Positions 8,042-16,378 of a stretch of 64,000 nucleotides of DNA are shown one piece after another; position 1 is the stretch's first letter; the number at the start of each line of letters is the position of its first letter. Under the pieces are notes generated by a model. It did not search any database. It was not told where the DNA came from and worked only from the letters and a program-made list of their open reading frames with translations. Origin of the DNA: Desulfobaccales bacterium (GTDB lineage Bacteria; Desulfobacterota; Desulfobaccia; Desulfobaccales; 0-14-0-80-60-11); assembly GCA_041648175.1 (NCBI GenBank), contig JBAZPO010000012.1, positions 62,001 through 126,000 of the forward strand, read 5' to 3'. The position numbers were made by a program, and so were the translations under genes.

Positions 8042-9391
8042 TTGGGCAAATTTGTAACCGAGTTGCGGGGTTTTTTCCGGCATCGCCTTTGGCAGGATGA
8101 AGGCCGGAGTCCCGGGAAGCTCCTGGCCCTGAAGTGCCTGCGGGTCCTGGTCCTGTCGGCTCGCGGCCTGATCCGCAACCAATCCCTGGTGCGCGCCTCG
8201 TCGTTGGCCTACGCCACCATTTTAGGCTTTATCCCTTTATTCGCCCTGCTTTTTGCCATCTTACAGGCCATCGGCGTCCCGCGCCTGATCGCGACCTACA
8301 CCCTGGAGCACCTGGCGCCGGGGTCCCGGCAATTCGCCACCCAGATCCTGGAATACATCGAAGCCACCAAGGTGACCTCCCTGGGGGTCTTCGGAGTGGT
8401 AGCGCTGCTCCTGGACCTGGTGATCGTCATGACTAACGTGGAGAAAGCCTTCAACAAAACGTGGCAGGTCTCCCGAACCCGCCCCTGGAGCCGCAAGGTC
8501 AGCGATTACCTCAGCATCTTTCTGATCTTCCCCATCCTGATGGCTGCAGCCCTGTCGTTTTCCACCTCCTTATGGGGGATTCAACACATCATCCAGGTCT
8601 TGTCCGGCATCATGCCGGCCATCTTCTTTACCGCCACCCGTTGGCTGGTTTCCCTGGGCCTGCTGTGGTTTGCCTTTATCTTTATCTATCTGGTCATGCC
8701 CAACACCCGGGTTAAGTTATGGTCCGCCGTGCTGGGGGGCGTTATCGGGGGCACTGTCTGGCAGGTGGCCCAGTGGATCTTTACCGCCATTCAAGGCGGC
8801 GCGGCCTACTATAATGCCATTTATGGGGCCTTGTATAATCTCCTTTTCCTGTTCATCTGGATGTTTTGGTGCTGGCTTATTCTCTTGTTCGGAACTGAGG
8901 TTGCCTTCGCCCACCAGAACCTGGACTATCTCACCGATAAGCAACGGCAGCCTATCCCACCCCCGGAGCCGGTGGACGAATACCTTTGCCTGGCTGCGCT
9001 GGTGAGTATCGGGGCCAGGTTCCGGCAGCGGCAGCCTCTGCTCTCTCTGAACGAACTGAGCCGGATACTGCCCCGAGGCGACAACACAGTTCATCAGGTT
9101 ACCAAAGCGCTCCAGGATTGTAATTTGGTGGTGGAGGTGGTACCGGACCGGCCGAAATCCTCCCCCCGGTTCATGCCCAACCTACCCCTGGATAAGGTTA
9201 CGGTCAAGGAGGTATTGGAGTGCCTGCGGGCATCCCGGGGCACGACCTTGGCAGTCGAGCCCCGCCTGGTAAAGGTTCTGCAACCTCTGCTGGAGAACTC
9301 TTGTCCCGCCGGCTGGCAGACCCTCACCGTCCAGAGCCTGGTAGAGTCTTTTATTGAGGACGGAGCACAGGCGGAGAAAAATTTGGGTTAA
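8042..9391 (+). CDS. YihY/BrkB family inner-membrane protein
   Basis: 449 residues starting at TTG 8042. An N-terminal region with about six transmembrane helices shows family motifs 'ASSLAYATILGFIPLFALLF', 'FNKTW' (around residue 137), 'VMPNTRVKLWSAVLGGVIGG' and 'YNAIYGALYNLLFLFIWMFW'. The last ~150 residues form a soluble domain with a winged-helix-like pattern (about 300-380). The family was once called RNase BN in error; its function is unknown. Placed just after the lipoprotein gene, suggesting an envelope-related pair. Confidence 0.88.
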   Translation: MGKFVTELRGFFRHRLWQDEGRSPGKLLALKCLRVLVLSARGLIRNQSLVRASSLAYATILGFIPLFALLFAILQAIGVPRLIATYTLEHLAPGSRQFATQILEYIEATKVTSLGVFGVVALLLDLVIVMTNVEKAFNKTWQVSRTRPWSRKVSDYLSIFLIFPILMAAALSFSTSLWGIQHIIQVLSGIMPAIFFTATRWLVSLGLLWFAFIFIYLVMPNTRVKLWSAVLGGVIGGTVWQVAQWIFTAIQGGAAYYNAIYGALYNLLFLFIWMFWCWLILLFGTEVAFAHQNLDYLTDKQRQPIPPPEPVDEYLCLAALVSIGARFRQRQPLLSLNELSRILPRGDNTVHQVTKALQDCNLVVEVVPDRPKSSPRFMPNLPLDKVTVKEVLECLRASRGTTLAVEPRLVKVLQPLLENSCPAGWQTLTVQSLVESFIEDGAQAEKNLG

Positions 9392-9469
9392 ATGGCACGA
9401 TAATTACCAAACCCCGCGCCGGTTGAGCCGGTGTTGTGATAATGTGTCAACGAATTCAGGGGGAAGGCG

Positions 9470-9991
9470 ATGACGCCCAAGCGCAAGTATCACTTTTATT
9501 GGGGATTATTAGGGAACCTGGAATTAGGCAGGCCCAATCTCGGACCCACCTCCCGATTAGAAGTCTACCGTCTCATGCAATTTACCTTGCGAGATGTCCT
9601 GGAACAACACGTGGGCACCGATAAGGCCGATCTGGTTTTTTATGAGGCGGGCAGACTGGCGGGTAGCCAATTTTATCAGAACCTGCTGGGTCAGGTGGCT
9701 GATTTCGATGCCTTCATCAAGCTCATCCAGAGCACCTTCAAAGAATTGGGCATCGGCATCTTTCGGGTGGAACAGGCCGATCTCGACACGAACTCTTTCG
9801 TCTTTACGGTCTCCGAAGACCTGGACTGTTCCGGCCTGCCGGAACTGGACTACGAAATTTGCACCTATGATGAAGGGTTTATCGCGGGCTTGTTAGAGAG
9901 CTTTTTGGGAAAGGGCTTTGTGGTGAAAGAGGTGGACTGCTGGTGCACCGGGGATCGCACCTGCCGGTTTACCGCCAAGGCGGTGGATTAG
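9470..9991 (+). CDS. V4R domain protein
   Basis: 173 residues, soluble. The C-terminal two thirds matches the V4R (4-vinyl reductase) small-molecule-binding domain: 'YEAGRLAGSQF', 'FVFTVSEDLDCSGLPEL', 'YDEGFIAGLLESFLGKGFVVKEV' and the diagnostic end 'CWCTGDRTCRF'. V4R domains bind hydrocarbons or tetrapyrrole-like ligands and often feed regulators. The histidine kinase gene starts 32 bases downstream, so this is probably the ligand-sensing partner of that kinase (inference). GGGGGAAGG precedes the start. Confidence 0.85.
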   Translation: MTPKRKYHFYWGLLGNLELGRPNLGPTSRLEVYRLMQFTLRDVLEQHVGTDKADLVFYEAGRLAGSQFYQNLLGQVADFDAFIKLIQSTFKELGIGIFRVEQADLDTNSFVFTVSEDLDCSGLPELDYEICTYDEGFIAGLLESFLGKGFVVKEVDCWCTGDRTCRFTAKAVD

Positions 9992-10023
9992 TCTGGCTCC
10001 AAACCCAGGAGAAGTAGTACGCT

Positions 10024-11337
10024 ATGAACAAGGAGAGCCTGGTCGAACTCAGGCGTCAGCTTGACGCCGCGATAAACTCCGAGACCTCCGAGGGCTACGC
10101 CGGCCTGGCGCCAGGGCTGGCTGAAGCTTTGCGGCGACTGGACCCATCGCCTACTTCTGCTGCACCCGCCGATGCTTTGGAACCTGCCCTTAAGGCCCTG
10201 GAAGATGCCTGGCTCAAAGGTTTCGCCCCCACTGCCCCCTTGCCGGGGAGGCCGGAACAGCAAGCGCGGCTTGCCCGGTTGCTTACCGATGTGCTGGCGG
10301 TGCAAGACTTTGCCCGCTCTTTGGCGAAAGGGGATTTGTCGCCGACATTGAAATCCAAAGGCGCGATGGCCGGCGGCCTCAAATCGTTGCAGGCCAGCCT
10401 GCGCCATGTCACCTGGCAAACCCAGATGATCGCCAAAGGCGATTTCAGTCAACACATCGACTTTATGGGGGAATTTTCCGAATCCTTTAATGCCATGACC
10501 CGGAACCTGGCTGCGGCTCGGGATGAACTCCAACGCCACGGGGAAGAATTGGCCCAAGCCAATGCCAGCCTCAAGAGCGAGATTGCCGAGCGGAAGTCCG
10601 CCGAAAACCGCATCCAAGACCTTAATTGCCAGTTGAAACAGAAAGTTGCCGACTTGGAGGCAGCCAATCAGGACATGGAAGCCTTCAGCTATTCGATCTC
10701 CCATGACCTGCGGGCTCCCTTGCGGGCCATCGCGGGCTATGCCCGGATATTCAGAGAGGACCACGGCCACCGTCTCGATGCGGAAAGTCTGCGGCTACTC
10801 ACGGTGATCTCCGACAACGCCCGGCTCATGGGCAAGCTTATTGACGATATCCTGGCCTTTGCCCGATTCGGCCGGCAGGAGGTTAAGAAAACCGATATCG
10901 ACATGACGGCCCTGAGCCAAACCGTTTGTGCGGAGCTCAAGGGGTGGGAACGCAAACGGGAGGTGCGTCTTACCCTGAAGGAAATGCCGCCGGCATATGG
11001 GGACCAGACCCTGATTCGCCAGGTTTTGGTGAATCTTTTGACCAATGCCCTCAAATTCACCGAGCCCAAAGCAGACGCTACCATTGCTTTAGGGGGATGG
11101 AGTACGGGGGCTGAAACGGTTTATTCAGTCACGGATAACGGGGTCGGGTTTGACATGAAGTATGTGGACAAGTTATTCAACGTGTTCCAAAGATTGCACC
11201 TGAGTTCCGAATTTGAGGGGACTGGGGTGGGTCTGGCCATTGTTCAAAAAATTATTCACCGGCATGGCGGCCGGGTTTGGGCCGAAGGGCAGGTAAATGA
11301 AGGGGCCAGCTTTTATTTCTCTCTGCCCCAGGCTTAA
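10024..11337 (+). CDS. Soluble sensor histidine kinase with HAMP-like N-terminal module
   Basis: 437 residues without transmembrane segments, hence cytosolic. Residues ~55-165 form a module with two HAMP-like units ('KGDLSPTLKSKGAMAGGLKS' and 'KGDFSQHIDFMGEFSESFN') that is nearly duplicated in the GGDEF protein at 28221-29642. A coiled coil (about 165-215) leads to HisKA with phospho-acceptor His227 in SHDLRAPLRA. The HATPase has 'NLLTNALKF' (N box), DNGVGFD and 'GTGVGLAIVQKI'. It follows the V4R gene by 32 bases. No response regulator is encoded nearby. Confidence 0.9.
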   Translation: MNKESLVELRRQLDAAINSETSEGYAGLAPGLAEALRRLDPSPTSAAPADALEPALKALEDAWLKGFAPTAPLPGRPEQQARLARLLTDVLAVQDFARSLAKGDLSPTLKSKGAMAGGLKSLQASLRHVTWQTQMIAKGDFSQHIDFMGEFSESFNAMTRNLAAARDELQRHGEELAQANASLKSEIAERKSAENRIQDLNCQLKQKVADLEAANQDMEAFSYSISHDLRAPLRAIAGYARIFREDHGHRLDAESLRLLTVISDNARLMGKLIDDILAFARFGRQEVKKTDIDMTALSQTVCAELKGWERKREVRLTLKEMPPAYGDQTLIRQVLVNLLTNALKFTEPKADATIALGGWSTGAETVYSVTDNGVGFDMKYVDKLFNVFQRLHLSSEFEGTGVGLAIVQKIIHRHGGRVWAEGQVNEGASFYFSLPQA

Positions 11338-11433
11338 AACCCGTTTTGCGTTTTTGGTTTTTGGTTTTTCGTTAAAATAGGTCGAAATTGCGTTAAGTTG
11401 TATGAGTTGACGCATGGGAGGAGATTGAACGCC

Positions 11434-11667
11434 ATGAAACCACCCGCCGACTACCGGGAACGCTCTTTGAAGATCCACGGGATGATTTGCGCCAAGTGCG
11501 GCCGGGAATTCACCCAGCGAAACCGGAAGCTCTTGACGGTGCATCACAAGGACGGCAATCACTTAAATAATCCCTTGGATGGCTCCAATTGGGAAAATCT
11601 CTGCGTCTATTGCCATGAAGACGAACACAGCCGGAAGCTTTTGGGGGATTATCTCAATAAGGAATAA
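11434..11667 (+). CDS. YajD-like HNH nuclease family protein
   Basis: 77 residues. Two zinc-type Cys pairs (CAKCG and 'CVYCHEDEH') frame the HNH core 'TVHHKDGNHLNNP...NWENL'. This matches the small YajD-type HNH proteins, thought to be metal-dependent nucleases of unknown role. ATG 11434 follows GGGAGGAG with good spacing; an upstream start at 11398 has no such signal. The gene stands alone between the kinase and a TPR gene. Confidence 0.82.
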   Translation: MKPPADYRERSLKIHGMICAKCGREFTQRNRKLLTVHHKDGNHLNNPLDGSNWENLCVYCHEDEHSRKLLGDYLNKE

Positions 11668-11752
11668 GCGTGAGGTTAGGCGGCCCCCTACCCTATCCCG
11701 AACTTGCAACAAGGATAAGTTCAAATCACCACGAATAATCCGGGGAGTAAGC

Positions 11753-12190
11753 ATGAAACCGAAATCTTGGCAGATAGTCTGCATGGCGGCGGTGCTAGGC
11801 TTGGCCCTCACCGGACCGGCATGGACTCAGGTTGACGCGGCTCTCACCAAGAAGATGGTGGAGAGCTACGACTTGCTGGAGGCAGGCAAACTGGCTCAGG
11901 CCCAGGAACTTTACGATGAGATTCTGAAAAAGGACCCGGGCAATCCTCTGGCCTTGAATAATCTGGGGGCTATTAAGGTCAAAGAGCACAAATATCCAGA
12001 GGCCTTAAAATACCTGGAACAGGCCCTGCCTCGGGCTCAAGGGTATAAGATCAACGTCAACCAGGTGTGCGCCGTGGACGGTATCTGTCTGGCCTTCCGC
12101 CCCTTGCAGGAGGTTTACGGAGACACGGAGCTCACGCCCCTGATCAAATTCAATATCGATATGGTCAAGGCCCGGCTGGCTACCCGGTAA
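11753..12190 (+). CDS. Exported TPR protein
   Basis: 145 residues. The Sec signal peptide (hydrophobic core ending about residue 25, TGPAWT) indicates a periplasmic location. Two to three tetratricopeptide repeats follow ('LLEAGKLAQAQELYDEILKK', 'NLGAIKVKEHKYPEALKYLE'). Two Cys in 'VCAVDGICLAF' could form a disulfide outside the cytosol. The start is chosen at ATG 11753, preceded by GGGGAG and giving a proper signal peptide. TPRs mediate protein-protein contacts; the partner is unknown. Confidence 0.75.
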   Translation: MKPKSWQIVCMAAVLGLALTGPAWTQVDAALTKKMVESYDLLEAGKLAQAQELYDEILKKDPGNPLALNNLGAIKVKEHKYPEALKYLEQALPRAQGYKINVNQVCAVDGICLAFRPLQEVYGDTELTPLIKFNIDMVKARLATR

Positions 12191-12206
12191 TCGATATCGG
12201 CCCCGG

Positions 12207-12887
12207 TTATTTCTTGGCTGCAGCCTCCGCCGCGGCCAGTTTTTCCTGGAGGTACGAGGCCATGGCAGCGTCCGGGGGCTTTTCCAAGAGCTTGCGCCAG
12301 TAGACTGCGGCCTGTCCGGGGTCTTTGGCCTGGTCGTAAAGCATGGCCACCCTGCTTATAACCTCGTTCCGCATGGGGCCAACAGACTGCTCCACCAAAG
12401 GCTTCAACACTTCGGCCGCCTTTTTGTAATTGCCCATACCTTCGTAGCAATAACTGAGACTTTCGGTAATCAGGAAATCCCAGCCCGGGTCGCGGCCATC
12501 CAGGAGCGATTCATAGGCCTGGGCGGCTTCGCTGTACAACTGGAGATTGTAGAGGAGGTTGCCCCGGAGGAGTTGCGCTTCCCGGGCCGCTGGAGTGCCG
12601 GGATGTTCCTTGATAAATTTTTCCAGGTCGGTGGCTGCGGCCACGGCAGGGATATTGAGGTCGATCTTGGGGGTCACCTGGGTCAAGGCTACGGCGGCCT
12701 TTTCGTCCCGGCTGGCCTGCATCCTGGCCTTGATGCCCCAGGCGCCCAGGCCCAAGGCGATCACTACCACTGCCAACACCAGCCACTTCGCATATGGTTT
12801 CAGCCGTTCCAACCGGAGCTCGGCCCAGTCCCTCAATCCTTCGGGGCTGTCAATGACTACGCGGTGCTTGGGGGTTATTTTAGCCAT
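12207..12887 (-). CDS. Membrane-anchored TPR protein (YfgM/TPR_21-like)
   Basis: 226 residues. A cytosolic N-terminus (~45 residues) is followed by one transmembrane helix (about 48-66) and a periplasmic helical-repeat domain with TPR-like pairs ('LLRGNLLYNLQLYSEAAQAY', 'SLSYCYEGMGNYKKAAEVL'). This layout matches YfgM-type ancillary SecYEG proteins. CAGGAG sits six bases before ATG 12887; upstream in-frame codons lack such a signal. It converges on the exported TPR gene, with only 16 bases between the stops. Confidence 0.75.
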   Translation of the reverse strand: MAKITPKHRVVIDSPEGLRDWAELRLERLKPYAKWLVLAVVVIALGLGAWGIKARMQASRDEKAAVALTQVTPKIDLNIPAVAAATDLEKFIKEHPGTPAAREAQLLRGNLLYNLQLYSEAAQAYESLLDGRDPGWDFLITESLSYCYEGMGNYKKAAEVLKPLVEQSVGPMRNEVISRVAMLYDQAKDPGQAAVYWRKLLEKPPDAAMASYLQEKLAAAEAAAKK

Positions 12888-12954
12888 GTGGGTCTCCTGA
12901 ATATTTTTGTGTCTAACATAAATGAGTGAGTTCATATAAAAAACAAATTGCCAT

Positions 12955-13018
12955 TGTCTCGTATGGGGGACCTGCGTGTCCCCCATAAGGGCGCACACGC
13001 AGGTGCGCCCCTACAATT
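12955..13018. repeat. Intergenic palindromic 'GGGGGAC...GTCCCCC' and 'GGCGCAC...GTGCGCC' repeat
   Basis: Two adjacent hairpin units: TGGGGGAC / GTCCCCCA and GGGCGCAC / GTGCGCCC, followed by CTACA. Related 'GGGCGGAC...GTCCGCCC' units recur through the window (for example at 23634, 52929, 53437 and 57859). Confidence 0.65.
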
Positions 13019-13027
13019 GGACTAATC

Positions 13028-13501
13028 TTAGGTATTCGCCAACTCCCGCACCAGTTCACAACCACGCTCGCCGTGGCCGGTGAAGGTGAAGCGGCGGTCG
13101 TTTACGCCGGTGACTTCCAGGTCGACTTCCAGGTAATCGCCGGGGAGCAAGGGGGCCAATCGCTTCGCCCATTCCACCGCCACCACCTGGTCGCCGGAGA
13201 GGTATTCCTCCAGGTCCGGGAGCAACTCCGGCGGGAGGTCTTCCAGGCGGTAGAGGTCCAGGTGCACCAGGGTCAGGCGGCCGGGATACTCATGCACCAG
13301 GGCGAAACTGGGGCTGGCGACCAGATCGGGCGGTATTTCCAGACCCTCAGCCAGGCCGTGGACAAACTCGGTCTTGCCGCTGCCCAACTCGCCGTTTAAG
13401 GCCACCACATCCCCCGGGGCCAAAAGCGCTCCGAGCCGGGCCGCGAGGGCGCGGGTGTCTTCGGGACTGTGGCTGACCCGATGGTATAGCCTCATTTCCA
13501 T
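13028..13501 (-). CDS. tsaE: tRNA threonylcarbamoyladenosine biosynthesis ATPase TsaE
   Basis: 157 residues. P-loop ATPase needed with TsaB, TsaC and TsaD to make t6A37 on ANN-decoding tRNAs. Motifs: 'GELGSGKTEFVHGLAEGL' (Walker A), 'SPSFALVHEYPG' (switch), 'LVHLDLYRL' and 'VAVEWAKRL'. ATG 13501 is preceded by AGGTG at proper distance; the frame continues upstream into a repeat element and that part is not homologous. The partner genes tsaB and tsaD are not in this window. Confidence 0.92.
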   Translation of the reverse strand: MEMRLYHRVSHSPEDTRALAARLGALLAPGDVVALNGELGSGKTEFVHGLAEGLEIPPDLVASPSFALVHEYPGRLTLVHLDLYRLEDLPPELLPDLEEYLSGDQVVAVEWAKRLAPLLPGDYLEVDLEVTGVNDRRFTFTGHGERGCELVRELANT

Positions 13502-13570
13502 ATCACCTGAATTCGAATAATATCCTGTAAGTCCGGGGATAAACGGAAAAGCCAAAATCCCCCTAAATCC

Positions 13571-13700
13571 AATGCTGTTCACTTAAGCATTGGCGATTTC
13601 TGATCGGCTGTAGGGGCGGGGTTTCCCCGCCCAACCCGTGGCACATTTAAGCCAGGGGCGGGGAGACCCCGCCCCTACAATTGTTTAAGTGAACAGCATT
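13571..13700. repeat. MITE-like element with 16-bp perfect terminal inverted repeats
   Basis: AATGCTGTTCACTTAA (13571-13586) is matched exactly by its reverse complement at 13685-13700, giving a 130-bp element. The interior carries GGGGCGGGG / CCCCGCCCC inverted arms. Both flanks read CCCCTAAATCC, compatible with insertion into or duplication of that motif. No coding capacity. Confidence 0.8.
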
Positions 13701-13955
13701 GCCCCTAAATCCCCCTTTTCAAAGGGGGACTTTCAAAGCACCCCACTCTGCTCTGAAAATGAATCTCGTAGGGCGCGTCTTACGCGCCAAAAATGGTGCG
13801 TGAGACGCACCCTACTTTAATTTTCATGGTTTTGAGTGTTCCCTTGGAACATGAATGGCTCGTTAAGAAGGATCGGGAGATTTTCCCGAAATTGCGGTGA
13901 AGCCTGCTTCTGCACAGGAGAGACGCCTGTGCCACCAGGTGAGCGCAATTTCGCT
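13700..13955. other. Repeat-rich gap between tsaE and the CBS gene
   Basis: No gene is seen. It holds a 'CCCCCTTTTCAAAGGGGG' palindrome (13709-13729), a pair 'GGGCGCGTCTTACGCGCC' / 'GGTGCGTGAGACGCACC' (13771-13814) and a 'GCACAGGAGAGACGCCTGTGC' hairpin (13913-13933). All are dispersed repeats. Confidence 0.65.
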
Positions 13956-14417
13956 TCACACGCCGGGTTCTTGGGCCATGGCCCGGACCAGGTCCATCTT
14001 GCCGATGATGCCCACGAGCTTCGTCCCTTCCACTACCGGAATGGTGTGCACCTTTTGTTTGGCCATGAGGGCCGCGACCTTGGAAACCGGCGTGTCCGGG
14101 GCCACGGTGACGGGGTTCTCGGTCATACAGTCGCCCACCGTGGTGCCCAGCATTTTTTCCACTTTGTGAAAGAGGTGGGAGGGAATCTGGAGATAAATAT
14201 GGAAGTCCAGGATGTTGATGGCAGGGGGCAACTCCAGGTCCCGGGCCCGCTCCACCAGGTCGCTCTGGGTGATGACCCCCACCAGGCGGCCGTCTTGGTC
14301 TACCACGGGCACGCCGCCGATTTTGCGGTTTTCCAACAGCTTGGACAACTCCGAGATGGAGGTCTCGGGGCCGACCGTGAGGACGTCAATGGTCATGATA
14401 TTACGCGCTTGTAGCAT
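13956..14417 (-). CDS. CBS-domain pair protein
   Basis: 153 residues made almost entirely of two CBS domains: 'MLQARNIMTIDVLTVGPETS...GGVPVVDQDGRLVG' and 'VGDCMTENPVTVAPDTPVS...TIPVVEGTKLVGIIGKMDLV'. Such stand-alone pairs bind adenosine nucleotides and regulate unknown partners. Its start lies 25 bases inside the end of nnr, so translation is probably coupled and it may sense nucleotide state linked to NAD(P)H repair (inference). Confidence 0.88.
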   Translation of the reverse strand: MLQARNIMTIDVLTVGPETSISELSKLLENRKIGGVPVVDQDGRLVGVITQSDLVERARDLELPPAINILDFHIYLQIPSHLFHKVEKMLGTTVGDCMTENPVTVAPDTPVSKVAALMAKQKVHTIPVVEGTKLVGIIGKMDLVRAMAQEPGV

Positions 14418-15988
14418 ATATCTTCCTCTGTCAGGGGTATTTGTCCCTGCATGAATTCTGCCAACATGGAGGGAAACACGGTTAACAAGTCGCCGGCGAT
14501 CATCCCCCGGGGACCGTAGCGGCTGACAAAATAATCGGCGGCCAGGCCGTGGAGATAGACACCCAGGCGGGCCGCATCCCAGGGAGTCAGGCCCTGGGCC
14601 AGGAATCCGCCGATGAGGCCGGTGAGCACATCTCCTGTGCCGCCGCTGGCCAGGGCTGGATTGCCCGTGGGGTTGAGGCTGACACGGCCATCTGCTGCCG
14701 CCACCAGGGTCTGGACCCCTTTGAGCACCAGGGTAATGCCGAATTTAGCCGCGGTTTCCCGGGCCAGATCCAGACGCCGGGCCTGCACTTCCGGGACGGA
14801 CAACCCCAGCAACCGGGCCATCTCGCCGGGGTGAGGGGTGAGCAGCCGGGGGCCCGCGGCGTCTTTTAAACAAGAACTATCCGCGGCCAGGTTGTTGATG
14901 CCGTCGGCGTCGATGACCATGGCCTGGGGTAAGTCATGGGCCAGCCGGCAGACCAGTTCCCGGGTCTCCGGGTGGGTGCCCAGACCCGGCCCGATAGCCA
15001 GGGTAAAATTCTCCCCCAGGAAATCCCGGATCGGCCCCAAGGCCGTTTTTCCCAAGGCCCGGACGCCCACGGCCTCGGGCAGGGGCACGGTCATGGCTTC
15101 GGTGAGCTTCACCTCCATAATATCGTTGAGGCTGGCTGGAATCCCAAGGGTTACCAGCCCGGCCCCGGCCCGGAGTGCGGCCTCGGACGACAGGGTGGCA
15201 GCCCCGGTTTTGCCCTCAGAGCCCGCCAGAACCAGGAGATGTCCGAAGGTCCCTTTGTTGCTGCCGAAGGGCCGGGACGGTAAGAGCGCCCGCAGGTCCG
15301 AGGCCTCGGCCAGTTCCAGGTTCACGTCCCGGGCAAGATCCGGCGGAATGCTGATATCCACCTGCCAGAGGCGGCCCACATAATCCCGGCCCGGCGGCAC
15401 GATTTGGCCCAGTTTGGGCCAGCCGTAGGTCACGGTGACGTGAGCTTTCAGGGCCACCCCCAGCACCTCGCCGGTATCGGCGGAAAGCCCGGTGGGGATA
15501 TCCACCGCCAACACCGGCGCCCGCAGGTGATTGAGGCGCTCGATCAAATCGGCCATTAAGCCTTGGACCGGGGAGTTGAGGCCGGTGCCCAAAAGCGCGT
15601 CCACGATGAGGCCGGCTTTGGCCAGGCGATGGATGACGGGGTTTAAGTCGGCATCGGTGAGGACTTCTTCGACCATAACCCCCAGGTGAGCCAGAATATC
15701 CAGGTTAACCCGGGCATCGCCGCGCACCTGAGCCCGCTCCCCCAAAAGAAATACGGCCACCGGGAGGCCGGCATTGGCCAGGCAGCGGGCCACGACAAAG
15801 CCGTCGCCGCCGTTGTTGCCTCGTCCGGCCACCACCGCCACTTCCCCCTCAAGGGCAGGAAATTCCCGCCTAAGAATCTGGTAGGTGGTCCGCCCGGCAT
15901 TTTCCATGAGGACCAGGGAAGGGATGCCAATATCCTGGATGGCCCGGCGGTCCAACTCCCGCATCTGGGATGCCGTCACGAGTTTCAT
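14393..15988 (-). CDS. nnr: Bifunctional NAD(P)H-hydrate epimerase / dehydratase
   Basis: Repairs damaged NAD(P)HX: the N-terminal YjeF domain epimerises R- and S-forms and the C-terminal ribokinase-like domain dehydrates S-NAD(P)HX using ADP. N-terminal motifs: 'IPSLVLMENAG', 'GRGNNGGDGFV' and 'DIPTGLSADTG'. C-terminal motifs: 'LVLAGSEGKTGAATL', 'AIGPGLGTHPET', 'VIDADGIN', 'LLTPHPGEMARL' and 'NPALASGGTGDVLTG'. 531 residues is normal for the fused form. First gene of the minus-strand nnr-CBS pair. Confidence 0.95.
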   Translation of the reverse strand: MKLVTASQMRELDRRAIQDIGIPSLVLMENAGRTTYQILRREFPALEGEVAVVAGRGNNGGDGFVVARCLANAGLPVAVFLLGERAQVRGDARVNLDILAHLGVMVEEVLTDADLNPVIHRLAKAGLIVDALLGTGLNSPVQGLMADLIERLNHLRAPVLAVDIPTGLSADTGEVLGVALKAHVTVTYGWPKLGQIVPPGRDYVGRLWQVDISIPPDLARDVNLELAEASDLRALLPSRPFGSNKGTFGHLLVLAGSEGKTGAATLSSEAALRAGAGLVTLGIPASLNDIMEVKLTEAMTVPLPEAVGVRALGKTALGPIRDFLGENFTLAIGPGLGTHPETRELVCRLAHDLPQAMVIDADGINNLAADSSCLKDAAGPRLLTPHPGEMARLLGLSVPEVQARRLDLARETAAKFGITLVLKGVQTLVAAADGRVSLNPTGNPALASGGTGDVLTGLIGGFLAQGLTPWDAARLGVYLHGLAADYFVSRYGPRGMIAGDLLTVFPSMLAEFMQGQIPLTEEDICYKRVIS

Positions 15989-16064
15989 GTTTTAACCTTG
16001 GCTTGAATTTTGGGTTTTAAGATAACACAGCGGTGGGGGTAAATCCAGGTTTGGGAGGTAGTTG

Positions 16065-16252
16065 TCAGCTTTCAGCCAATACAGGGAATTGCAGAAAATG
16101 GAGGTATGGAGAGGTGAAAAACTGCCTCGCAACAACCCGTATCTTCAATACAGTCGCTACGCCTAGACCATGCACAGGCGAGACGCCTGTGCCACCAATT
16201 CTGAGTAAGATGCACCTGGAGCGATTCATTTTTTTTCCTGGCTGAAAGCTGA
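16065..16252. repeat. MITE-like element with 14-bp terminal inverted repeats
   Basis: TCAGCTTTCAGCCA (16065-16078) is matched by TGGCTGAAAGCTGA (16239-16252). The 188-bp interior holds 'GCACAGGCGAGACGCCTGTGC', the same hairpin as near 13.9 kb. It fills most of the gap between nnr and hisH. A degenerate end of the same type (TCAGCTTTCAGC) occurs near 21388. Confidence 0.75.
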
Positions 16253-16378
16253 AGGCTGACCGCTGATAGCTTCTTCATGAAAAGACGGCCCGGCGCGGGG
16301 GATAATCATGTTGACGCAGGGCTTTTGGATTGATAAATTTTACAGTGTAGAAATCGTCTGTTCAATATCAAGGCAACT

